NCBI GenBank assembly: GCA_002409975.1
Contig: DHOO01000080.1
Location: 1 to 23,207 of the forward strand
Direction of reading: 5' to 3'
Source of the DNA: Firmicutes bacterium UBA5388
GTDB taxonomy: Bacteria; Bacillota; UBA4882; UBA10575
DNA length: 23,207 nt
A program made the translations under genes and the position numbers. The notes under the pieces are model-generated. The model was not told the DNA's origin. It worked only from the letters and a program-made list of their open reading frames with translations, and ran no database searches. This document shows, piece by piece, positions 17,101 through 23,207 of the stretch (position 1 is its first letter; every line of letters begins with the position of its first letter).

Positions 17101-20100
17101 AGCGTTAAGATCATCACCAGTATAACCATGGTTATCATAATAATAATAGGAGTTAAACGTACTGGTCGTTTTTATAGGGTACACTTGATAAGTGTAGTCG
17201 TAAACGGTGGAAGTAATGTTTCCATTGCCATCTTTAATATAATTTAGGATACCGTAATTATTATAACCATAATACTCATTTATTGCGGAGGATGAATTTT
17301 TGAAGGTGCAAGTTCGCGTTAATTTCCCTTCATTGACTATCCCTAATCCTTGGTCATCATAATAAAATCTTTGCTTACTATGGTCTACCCAGTTACCATT
17401 AGCATCCCGAGCTCTAACATAGGTCTCTTTTGGCACCACTACCCAATAATCTGTATTTACGTTATACAGAGTCCTTGCTGAGCTGATCAGTTCATTGGAA
17501 TCTTCCCAATAATCATATTCAGAAATTGTGTCAATAAAGCCATAATCTTGATATCTAAAAACCGTTCTTAGAGTAAAATATGGATTAATCTCAGTGTCAA
17601 AAGCAGTTGCACCGTCAATAGCGTAATTATCAATACAATCGGGCAGTGGCGCATGCACTCCGGTTATTCCGTACCCACAATGAGTGGTATAACCGAAAGT
17701 CGGATTAGTATAGTCTTTATAATAATACTTTGTAAAATCATAGGCTTTACCAGTTTTATCCCTTGTAATAACTGCTTTAACTAACCCTTTTTGAACATCA
17801 TCTTGGTAATAACGGGTCTCTTTCAGATTTTTTCCTGGATCGCATTCTCGCACAAAAGCAAAACCGCGAAACTCCCGGTTACATTCTCCTGGATCAGCGA
17901 CGCTGCCATTGCCGTTTTTATCGGTAAAACCTTTGTATTTACCCCAGTAGTAGTGATAGTAAACAGGATGCCGTGAATAATCGGTATTCAAACCGTCATC
18001 GTTCACCAGCGAGGCCACTACCACCGGATTAAAGCTTAACTCTTGATTATTGGGCTGAATCTGCGCCTGATAATGAACCTCGGTCTTCCCGCCGTAAGGA
18101 TATTTTACTTCGCTGATGTTCTCGGCTCCGACTGAACCGTTATTAAGCCAAGCATGGAAGGACATGGGGCCATATGAGCTTGGGCCGTTTAAACCCTGAA
18201 TAAAATCATCCAACCCATCGCCGTTAAGATCATACACTTCCACCCCATAATCCAACCCTTGAGATTGAGCGCCGTCATTTTCCCAACGTACTAACTCCCG
18301 CGGTGGGATCCAGTTACTATTTAATCTCAAGCCTTGGCCGGTGTTAATCCAACAATATTTCCATTCTTCCGTTCCACCAGCGTACGACCGGGTCATATTT
18401 TGCACCATATCCACCAATCCATCACCATTGACATCGGCAAACCTGACCCCTTGATCAAGGGAAAATCTTGTATAGCTGCCATCATCAAAGTAATAAGTAA
18501 AAAATGCGCGACCGGGTGATATCGGGTCTACCCAATTATGAAAGTTAACCTCGGTCCAACCGTTACCATTGTTTAGATATGCGTATGAATAGGTATTGTA
18601 ACCATGACCACCGCTGAATGCCCAGCGATAACTTTGCAGAATGTCTACCAACCCGTCACCATTAAGATCGACAAACCGGACACCCTTGTCAAATACTTGT
18701 CCGATATCCTGCCAAGGCTGATCATATTCCCAGCACACAATCGCCGCCGGGATCTGCCACGGGCTATTTGCAGGTTGTTGAGTCCACCCGTTACCGTTGT
18801 TTAAATAGACATTACTAACTTGGTATGTCGTACCGTCTACTAGATTTTCCCTCCGCTCCACAATATCAACCAGACCGTCACCGTTAAGATCAACAAACCT
18901 CACCCCGTGGTCGATTGAGCCTTGGGTATAATCCCACCAGGTGATTAACGGCGGAGGAATCCAGGGGCTGGAGGAACCTTGATCCGTCCACCCGTTCCCG
19001 TTGTTTAAGAAGGCTTTTCTAAAGGAACGACCGAGACCGTCTTCCCCTTTGGCAAACAGATTTTGCACAATATCCACCAACCCGTCGCCATTGATATCAA
19101 CAAACCTCACTCCTTGGTCGGAGGAAAACTCGGTCGGCATATATAGATACGAAACCTCCAGCGGAGGAATCCACGGACTCTGGGAACCTTGATCCGCCCA
19201 GCCCTCTCCAGTATTTAAATAGGCTTTCTTATTAAAAACAGCATCAACGTGGTCAAAAACTTTCACTTTCTCGTTCTGCACAACATCTACCAACCCATCG
19301 CCGTTAACATCGACATATCTTACTCCCCGCTCAACATTTCTAGTATCATACGTATAAACGCTTTCTAGCGGGGGAGTCCATACTTCATCACTTTGGGTAT
19401 AACTTTTCGTATTATGAGTCTGGTAAACAAACTCCACCGGTGGCATGCTTGTCCCGTCGACCACCAGTGTGCTCGGAGAACTGTCGTTTCCGCAGGTGGT
19501 AATCTTTTTCAGTCTGCTCCTTGCGGTGTCGGGAGCGCTATCGTACTCTAGAACATATTTATTGACCAAAAAACTTCCCATCTTGGTAACAATCGTTTTT
19601 AACCGTTTATCCACCAAAACTTTGGAGCCTGTCCGGTAACTTAAATTTGTGTCGGACCGTCCCTCATAATTAAAGATAATCTGCCTTTCTCCTTGGTTTT
19701 CTAAAAGATAGTATTTGATATATTTAATGTAATAATCTCCGTTTACCAGATCTTTCCCTAAATTGACCCCATCTCCGCTATAATAAAACTTCATCGTGTG
19801 CTGGTTTGTATTTCTGACGTGATCTAACAACCAAGTATGAGTATGGTTGGTGGTTAACCCTATTGTATTAATTTTCGAGTAACAGTTAGCATCATCCGAA
19901 CCAAACCAATATTGGGTTCCATCTGTGGTCGTTATATACCAGGACACCCCAGTACCGGTCGCCGGATCTCCAGAAGCTTTAATACGGGCATAGCTTTCTC
20001 TTTCCGTATGATAAAGATAACCAGTAGCGTTAGGATCGCGAATCAACTTCTGCCCGTTCCAGTAAAAAACATCGGTGCCGTCATATTTCGGCACGCCGCC

Positions 20101-20424
20101 CCATTTACCCCTTCTGGTAATGGATCCGATCCCGGATAAGCCCCAGCCTACACCAACATTTCCATTACCGGCGTTGCTATTATATACTAAGGCTAAATTG
20201 GGTTCGATTCCATCGGTTCCCGGCGGTACGCTTAGTGGAAAATCGTAAGTAAAAGACCCGTCTAAACCGACAGCATTACCACTGACGCTACTCGGCGGCC
20301 GCCCCTCGCTTCCGTCTTGATCAACATTACCTTCGGACGCAAGCGCGAGAGCGAGGGCGCTGATGGATAATATTAGGCAAAAACATAAAAAACAACTGCC
20401 AATAGTCTTTATTACCTTTAACAT
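14128..20424 (-). CDS. Giant secreted SpvB / FG-GAP-like / RHS-repeat protein (TcB-TcC-like fusion)
   Basis: A 2098-residue protein. A Sec signal peptide (basic MLKVIK, hydrophobic to about 30, ALALA-type site) leads into an SpvB-like N-terminus (GLDGSFTYDFPLSVPPGT, then GNVGVGWGLSGIGSI). Residues about 365-745 carry six repeats centred on GVRFVDxNGDGLVD, each with a LNNGNGW companion. A TcdB-middle-like region (REFRGFAFV) lies at about 800-890. RHS/YD repeats run from about 1100, ending in the core YFGARYYDPELGRFISPD and MIDPDGNSPL near 1825. The last ~270 residues are an unrecognised Gly/Ala-rich, partly hydrophobic domain. TcB-TcC pairs and RHS proteins form a hollow shell enclosing the C-terminal cargo, cut at the core. 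Start ATG with AGGAAGGTGA upstream. No immunity gene lies downstream; function as toxin or surface protein is open. Confidence 0.93.
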   Translation of the reverse strand: MLKVIKTIGSCFLCFCLILSISALALALASEGNVDQDGSEGRPPSSVSGNAVGLDGSFTYDFPLSVPPGTDGIEPNLALVYNSNAGNGNVGVGWGLSGIGSITRRGKWGGVPKYDGTDVFYWNGQKLIRDPNATGYLYHTERESYARIKASGDPATGTGVSWYITTTDGTQYWFGSDDANCYSKINTIGLTTNHTHTWLLDHVRNTNQHTMKFYYSGDGVNLGKDLVNGDYYIKYIKYYLLENQGERQIIFNYEGRSDTNLSYRTGSKVLVDKRLKTIVTKMGSFLVNKYVLEYDSAPDTARSRLKKITTCGNDSSPSTLVVDGTSMPPVEFVYQTHNTKSYTQSDEVWTPPLESVYTYDTRNVERGVRYVDVNGDGLVDVVQNEKVKVFDHVDAVFNKKAYLNTGEGWADQGSQSPWIPPLEVSYLYMPTEFSSDQGVRFVDINGDGLVDIVQNLFAKGEDGLGRSFRKAFLNNGNGWTDQGSSSPWIPPPLITWWDYTQGSIDHGVRFVDLNGDGLVDIVERRENLVDGTTYQVSNVYLNNGNGWTQQPANSPWQIPAAIVCWEYDQPWQDIGQVFDKGVRFVDLNGDGLVDILQSYRWAFSGGHGYNTYSYAYLNNGNGWTEVNFHNWVDPISPGRAFFTYYFDDGSYTRFSLDQGVRFADVNGDGLVDMVQNMTRSYAGGTEEWKYCWINTGQGLRLNSNWIPPRELVRWENDGAQSQGLDYGVEVYDLNGDGLDDFIQGLNGPSSYGPMSFHAWLNNGSVGAENISEVKYPYGGKTEVHYQAQIQPNNQELSFNPVVVASLVNDDGLNTDYSRHPVYYHYYWGKYKGFTDKNGNGSVADPGECNREFRGFAFVRECDPGKNLKETRYYQDDVQKGLVKAVITRDKTGKAYDFTKYYYKDYTNPTFGYTTHCGYGITGVHAPLPDCIDNYAIDGATAFDTEINPYFTLRTVFRYQDYGFIDTISEYDYWEDSNELISSARTLYNVNTDYWVVVPKETYVRARDANGNWVDHSKQRFYYDDQGLGIVNEGKLTRTCTFKNSSSAINEYYGYNNYGILNYIKDGNGNITSTVYDYTYQVYPIKTTSTFNSYYYYDNHGYTGDDLNAISNNITIGRLSISRDWNNCFTKTYYDALGRVTMIVSPGDNEAYPTTKNEYYMDGIAPDYTVTKARIDPGMEATLDIYTYLDGFGRVVEVKTEGLDNGTPKWITTDHWEYYDENYHLIKETSAPYFADNNAFSRLTNPSQVSAKGTKTGYYLSPTEGKVSYTENPSGSKRYSYNKHLVVTERNEKNYGAKSYLDVLGNVIKTEVYSDTYPFDTVYSTTTFEYNYGNGQLIKKTDHAGNVTTYGYDWLGRKTSMIDPNAGTWSYGYDNNGNLTAQTDALGQTITMEYDSLNRLKKVDYPTGTDTIYSYDDSRTTPYPWGKLTRVYDSSGATSFWYDARGRITAEIRWNNGFGSFQTSYTYDSLDRVATITYPDGEVVKNTYDSAGNLQSVGTPSDPDKYVKNIKYNAFGQKKEIIYGNNVSTKYDYSGPVGNYRLSVLRVTPVTGQFLQYSYLHDAVGNIRAINSAYSEYGRGFTYDFANRLLTQSNSSAYGNATYSYDPLNRITSKNGVTYTYSGINVGPHAVTSTSNGKNFTYDANGNMTSVTESGITTTYAYDYNNRLVSVSGNESATYTYDYAGNRFKKVENGSATYYFNQFYEVEDGTVIKYYYADGQLVAQNKSGNLTFYHLDHIGNPNKLTDVNGLVIRNLGYMPYGTEAFSTGSGEAPKYKFTGKEEDSTGLYYFGARYYDPELGRFISPDNLGDNYTYCRNNPVRMIDPDGNSPLEFLQGAYQAIEGGLNWLHDTGLWWYRSYVSIGRVVCHNEDYERNMNYYSEPGTKGYEDTKFGYSLMELIMPFGFASKASSIEKGLSGLSKVNKYLPAVATDGLNSAVMSFSFQGALKDEISLKMLAFDSVVSGISTIPLKISKEAGTLALPALGRAGAAAEQVVGKLATNPIYQKLMPVKGANHATNLRMFAAGSTSEFISTPLRSIAKYGMEAGSIENVLATGISLGLGRGAGFGVICGFNMYAVNRTMGRTVNKYVKELVKNVFMQ
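18200..19330 (-). repeat. Six tandem DxNGDGxxD repeat units within the giant gene
   Basis: Six diverged copies encode GVR(Y/F)(V/A)D(V/I/L)NGDGLVD-type segments, centred near 18215, 18425, 18660, 18880, 19090 and 19300, with periods of roughly 205-235 bases. The last copy (GVEVYDLNGDGLDDF) is the most diverged. DxNGDGxxD is an EF-hand-like Ca2+ loop found in FG-GAP/VCBS propeller blades. Conserved DNA around each core makes this a likely site of recombination between copies. Confidence 0.85.
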
Positions 20425-20614
20425 TCCATCTCACCTTCCTTTTCCAAAATTCCCTTTACTTAAATCATTTACTTTACTTATTTTGAGACCCTCGTTTTTA
20501 CAGATAATGTTATTTGTTGTTACTAATCTATTATCATCTAACCATTTTTGGCTTTTTTTGTCATGGTTACTGTAGTACTAAAATATTAATCTCTTAATAA
20601 AAAGTACCATGGTA

Positions 20615-20643
20615 CTACTATAAGCATAGTGGTACTATGTCAA
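20615..20643 (-). promoter_or_regulatory. Promoter of the giant SpvB/RHS gene
   Basis: On the minus strand a perfect TTGACA (20643-20638) is followed after 17 bases by TAGTAG (20620-20615), with TATAGT overlapping it at a shorter spacing. The -10 is only a partial match, fitting a regulated promoter. Transcription would leave a leader of roughly 180 bases before the ATG at 20424. Confidence 0.5.
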
Positions 20644-20659
20644 TAAAAATTACAACTCA

Positions 20660-20710
20660 AACTAAGACAAATCCCTGTTATGCGGTTTTTGCTAAAGCAA
20701 CATCTTAGTT
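20660..20710. repeat. Inverted repeat upstream of the promoter
   Basis: AACTAAGA (20660-20667) and TCTTAGTT (20703-20710) are perfect 8-base arms, enclosing a smaller inverted repeat TTGCT/AGCAA (20689-20700). It is too AT-rich and lacks a T-tract for a terminator call. Confidence 0.4.
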
Positions 20711-20727
20711 AAGGGGTACTATGGCTT

Positions 20728-20774
20728 GGGCACCTCCCCGTGACTGGACTCTCACCGGTTGTGCCTCTGGGCAC
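20728..20774. other. Compact foldable GC-rich element of unknown nature
   Basis: GGGCAC occurs at 20728-20733 and 20769-20774, with GTGCC at 20761-20765. On the minus strand the central GGCAC can pair with GTGCC on either side: a short hairpin with a CAGA loop, or a longer stem that also pairs CC/GG and GTGA/TCAC around GAGTCCAG. It may be an RNA element, an IS or intron scrap, or a protein-binding site; I do not recognise a family. Confidence 0.35.
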
Positions 20775-20896
20775 GCCGCACTATGAATAAAGCACCGCCG
20801 TAACGATACTTTCCGTTAAAGACAACAACGGGTATGAAGGTTAAGTCCAACTTAAGGATGGAAAATGTGGTCAAAACAGCCCGTTTGGATAGAAAG

Positions 20897-20915
20897 AGGA
20901 GGCAAGAAGCCTCCC
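20897..20915 (-). terminator. Intrinsic terminator of the ABC importer operon
   Basis: GGAGGC (20898-20903) and GCCTCC (20909-20914) form a six-bp GC stem with loop AAGAA, six bases after the ATPase stop codon. On the minus strand it is followed by TCTTTCT, a modest pyrimidine tail. Confidence 0.7.
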
Positions 20916-20920
20916 TTAAA

Positions 20921-22027
20921 TCAGATCACTTTCCGCCGTTCCCGCTCCGCTTCCGAGATCTCATCTTTTACGGAATACCATTTCAGGCGGCTAAACTTTA
21001 CCCCGCAAGGATCTCCGACCGAAAACCCTTGATCCTCATAACATTGGATCCGAATTTCGGTTTGCCCGATCTCCACCCGGTATTCAATATAGTCGCTAAG
21101 AAAGAGACGGTTTTTAATCCGCGTGGGGAAACCACCCTCCGCCAGTAATTCGATCTCATTGGGTCGAGAAGCCAAGATCGCTTCTGCTTCCCCAAAATCG
21201 GTCGGAATTGGACAATCAAGGTCTAAACCATTGGCGCCGCTCGGATATACTTTACCATCTACCAAATTTACCTGAAGGAAGTTGGAAAGCCCTAAAAAAC
21301 CATAGACAAATTTGTTACCGGGATTATTGTACATATTAAGCGGGGTGTCGATCTGTTGGATTACTCCCATATCCATCACCAGCATCCGGTCGGAGAGCGC
21401 CATCGCCTCCGCTTGATCATGCGTGACATAGATGATCGTAAAGTTGAACTTGCGCTGTAAATCCTTGATTTCAAACCGCATAATCTCCCGTAGTTTCGGA
21501 TCGAGATTCGAAAGCGGCTCATCCAGCAGTAAAACCTGGGGATTGGTGACAATTGCCCTGGCCAAGGCGATCCGTTGTTGCTGTCCACCGGATAACTCGG
21601 AAGGGTATTTTTCTTCCACTCCCGACAGGTTGGTATGTTTCAAGGCTTCCCTTACCTGATCGATGAGCACTGATCTTTCCGTCTTAATAATCCGCAACGG
21701 GAAAGCGACATTTTCAAAGACGTTTAAATGGGGCCAAACGGCAAAGGCCTGAAAAACCATACCTAAACCTCTTTTTTCCGGAGGAAGGTAAAAATTCTTT
21801 ACTTTAATGGAAAACGGTTGCTCCCCTAACCATATTTCACCGGCGGAGAGATCTTCAAACCCGGCGATCAACCGTAAAGTAGTGGTCTTTCCGCAGCCGG
21901 AAGGGCCGAGAAAGGAGAAACATTCTCCTGCTTTGATCTTGAGATTGACATTGTTCACCGCCGTAACCGCGCCAAAAGTTTTGGTTACAAACGTTTTACT
22001 GACATCCTTGAGAATAACATGGTCCAT
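20921..22027 (-). CDS. ABC importer ATP-binding protein (Fe3+/spermidine/phosphonate class)
   Basis: A 368-residue nucleotide-binding subunit. Walker A is GPSGCGKTTTLR (about 39-50), the Q-loop is MVFQAFAVWPHLNVFENVAF, the signature is LSGGQQQR, Walker B is VLLLDEPLSNLD, and the H-loop is YVTHDQAEAMALSDR. The C-terminal about 110 residues form a TOBE-type regulatory tail (ASRPNEIELL, FLSDYIEYRVEIG) found in FbpC/PotA/PhnT-like ATPases. It starts one base after the permease stop, with GGAGGGG upstream, so the two genes are co-translated. The substrate cannot be decided; an Fe3+ importer of the FbpBC/AfuBC kind is the closest guess because its partner is a fused double permease. Confidence 0.93.
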   Translation of the reverse strand: MDHVILKDVSKTFVTKTFGAVTAVNNVNLKIKAGECFSFLGPSGCGKTTTLRLIAGFEDLSAGEIWLGEQPFSIKVKNFYLPPEKRGLGMVFQAFAVWPHLNVFENVAFPLRIIKTERSVLIDQVREALKHTNLSGVEEKYPSELSGGQQQRIALARAIVTNPQVLLLDEPLSNLDPKLREIMRFEIKDLQRKFNFTIIYVTHDQAEAMALSDRMLVMDMGVIQQIDTPLNMYNNPGNKFVYGFLGLSNFLQVNLVDGKVYPSGANGLDLDCPIPTDFGEAEAILASRPNEIELLAEGGFPTRIKNRLFLSDYIEYRVEIGQTEIRIQCYEDQGFSVGDPCGVKFSRLKWYSVKDEISEAERERRKVI

Positions 22028-22028
22028 C

Positions 22029-23207
22029 TTATTTTCCCCTCCTTTCGCGCGTGACCAGCCGGAGCGCCATTTCTCCCATAATGATGATTAAGATGGCAAT
22101 ACCGGCAAGCGCAGAAGCCTGTACCATATTCCCTTCCTCTTTAATCGAGTAAATCGCTACTCCTAGCGTCCGCGTAAACGGGCCGTAAAGCAAAATGGAG
22201 GTGGTTAACTCTCTCATCGCCGGCAGAAAGATTAAAAAGAAACCGGCAATCATCCCCGGACGAATTAAGGGCAGAGTAATATCTTGCAATGACCCAAAGT
22301 GACTAGCGCCGCAAGACCGCGCGGCTTCTTCCAAGGAATTATGAACCTGTTCCAGTGAAGCGGAGGCTGATTTTAAAGAAAATGCCATATAGCGAGCGAT
22401 GTAAGCAATGAGAATAATCCAAAGGGTATTATAGAGGTTTATTTTAAAGCTACCGCTCCACGTTAGGATCACACCAACCGCCAGGACGATTCCGGGAATC
22501 GAATACGGCAATAGTCCGAGTACTTCCAGAATTCCTTTCCCCTTAGGTTTGATCTTGACGATCACATAGGCGACCATTGTCCCGACAAACATCGTAATAA
22601 TGGCTGCGGAAATTGATAACACCACGCTGTTCTTCATCGCATCGCGGGCCATTTTCGAGACTAAAAGGACATGATGATAGTTATTAAACGTCATATTCTC
22701 CAGTTTGAGCGGTAAACCATAGGCTTTTAGGAAACCGACGAGAAAGATGATTACGAGTGGTAAGAGCACAATAATGGCTAGAGAAAGCAAACAGACCACG
22801 ACCATGGGAATTTTAAAGCGACGTAATTTGATTAACATTGGTCGCATACTTTTTCCCCGAATGATATCATAGCGACCGGCGCGCAAAATGCGACGCTGTA
22901 GCGCTAAGGCCAGCACCACCACTATGACCAAGAGCACAGAAAGCGAAGCTCCCTGTCTAATCCCTTCAAAACTTCCAGCCGACTTATAGATTAACTCGTA
23001 GATCTTTGTCGGTAAAGTAAAGATATTATTGGAAAATCCAAGAATGGCGGGCACCCCAAAGTGGGATAGTGTGGAAATCAGGATTAACATGGCGCCGGCC
23101 GCAATCGCCGGAACCACTAATGGGAAGGTAATCTTTCGGATGACCGTTAACTGACCGGCGCCGGCAATTCTCGCCGACTCCTCCAGCGTCGGGTCCATTC
23201 TCTCCAG
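22029..23207 (-). CDS. ABC importer permease, two-domain (partial, 5' end beyond window)
   Basis: The frame stays open to the right edge (LERMDPTLEESARI), so the ATG at 23198 is internal and the N-terminal half is missing. The visible part begins inside the first EAA loop (EESARIAGAGQLTVIRKITF plus PLVVP), then has the end of domain one, a linker, and a complete second permease domain with its own EAA loop (EEAARSCGASHFGSLQDITL plus PLIRP). Two EAA loops in one chain are typical of the FbpB/AfuB class of fused BPD_transp_1 permeases. Several membrane segments are visible (for example near IVLLPLVIIFLVGFL and VLGLLPYSIPGIVLAVGVIL). A substrate-binding protein gene is expected outside the window on this side. 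Confidence 0.92.
   Translation of the reverse strand: MERMDPTLEESARIAGAGQLTVIRKITFPLVVPAIAAGAMLILISTLSHFGVPAILGFSNNIFTLPTKIYELIYKSAGSFEGIRQGASLSVLLVIVVVLALALQRRILRAGRYDIIRGKSMRPMLIKLRRFKIPMVVVCLLSLAIIVLLPLVIIFLVGFLKAYGLPLKLENMTFNNYHHVLLVSKMARDAMKNSVVLSISAAIITMFVGTMVAYVIVKIKPKGKGILEVLGLLPYSIPGIVLAVGVILTWSGSFKINLYNTLWIILIAYIARYMAFSLKSASASLEQVHNSLEEAARSCGASHFGSLQDITLPLIRPGMIAGFFLIFLPAMRELTTSILLYGPFTRTLGVAIYSIKEEGNMVQASALAGIAILIIIMGEMALRLVTRERRGK

Larger units (their letters stand above)
20573..20720. promoter_or_regulatory. Cluster of GGTACT operator-like repeats
   Basis: There is a perfect 14-bp palindrome AGTACCATGGTACT at 20603-20616. An inverted repeat CATAGT-GGT-ACTATG lies at 20625-20639 inside the promoter spacer and touching the -35. 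A further GGTACT is at 20715-20720 and a palindromic TAGTACTA at 20573-20580. The two promoter-proximal GGTACT copies are exactly 20 bases apart, and the distal one is 84 bases away, close to whole helical turns. This suggests a dimeric regulator, identity unknown. Confidence 0.5.
20425..20920. other. 496-nt regulatory intergenic region
   Basis: This gap holds, from right to left, the terminator of the ABC importer operon, a GC-richer stretch (about 20713-20890) with a foldable element, a cluster of GGTACT repeats with a TTGACA promoter, and an AT-rich leader of about 185 bases before the giant gene. Small open frames here contain no recognisable protein and overlap neighbours. Confidence 0.6.

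Noticed and set aside
20363..20575. Plus-strand hydrophobic open frame of 70 codons
   Set aside because: It is antisense to the signal peptide and leader of the giant gene; the hydrophobicity comes from AT-rich composition and there is no ribosome binding site.
20834..21148. Plus-strand open frame of 104 codons at the ABC operon end
   Set aside because: It lies across the terminator and antisense to the ATPase tail, which is strongly supported; no domain is seen.
1..23207. CRISPR array, tRNA or rRNA genes
   Set aside because: I saw no regular short repeats with spacers and no tRNA- or rRNA-like segments; the only tandem repeats are coding repeats in the giant gene.

Overview
The window is about 23.2 kb, moderately AT-rich, and almost every gene reads on the minus strand. 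Strong Shine-Dalgarno sequences and frequent TTG/GTG starts suggest a Firmicutes-like translation style. The secretin and full type II secretion machinery require an outer membrane. The best guess is therefore a diderm (outer-membrane-bearing) Firmicutes-type bacterium; this lineage is an inference, since no rRNA or marker gene is present.

Left edge (1-1637): a decayed, frame-disrupted ImmA/IrrE-type metallopeptidase remnant reads off the window on the minus strand. Divergent from it is an intact lipoprotein with a YVTN/lactonase-type beta-propeller. Its stop codon directly abuts a C-terminal scrap of an IS3-family transposase.

Main operon (1638-11593, minus strand): eleven tightly packed genes encode a near-complete type II secretion system. 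In transcription order they are a GspK-like minor pseudopilin, a GspC/PilP-like inner-membrane linker, the GspE ATPase, the GspF platform protein, the GspG major pseudopilin, three minor pseudopilins (GspH-, GspI- and GspJ-like), a PilM-PilN fusion resembling GspL, a PilO/GspM-like protein, and the GspD secretin. No prepilin peptidase (GspO/PilD) is present, so it must be encoded elsewhere.

Middle (11848-20424, minus strand): a full-length membrane methyl-accepting chemotaxis protein is followed, upstream and separated by a good terminator hairpin, by a giant 2098-residue protein. That protein has a Sec signal peptide, an SpvB domain, six DxNGDGxxD repeats, a TcdB-middle-like region, an RHS/YD-repeat shell with a core motif, and an unrecognised C-terminal domain of about 270 residues. 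It resembles a fused TcB-TcC-like polymorphic toxin or surface protein. No immunity gene is visible next to it.

Right end (20425-23207): a 496-nt intergenic region carries a TTGACA promoter for the giant gene embedded in a cluster of GGTACT inverted and direct repeats, a compact GC-rich foldable element, and a terminator. The terminator ends a minus-strand ABC importer operon (a two-domain permease cut by the window edge, plus an ATPase with a TOBE-type tail), most like Fe3+/spermidine/phosphonate-type importers.

A testable idea is that the Sec-exported giant SpvB/RHS protein is a substrate of the neighbouring type II system. The sequence shows only adjacency, shared strand and a signal peptide; it does not prove this.
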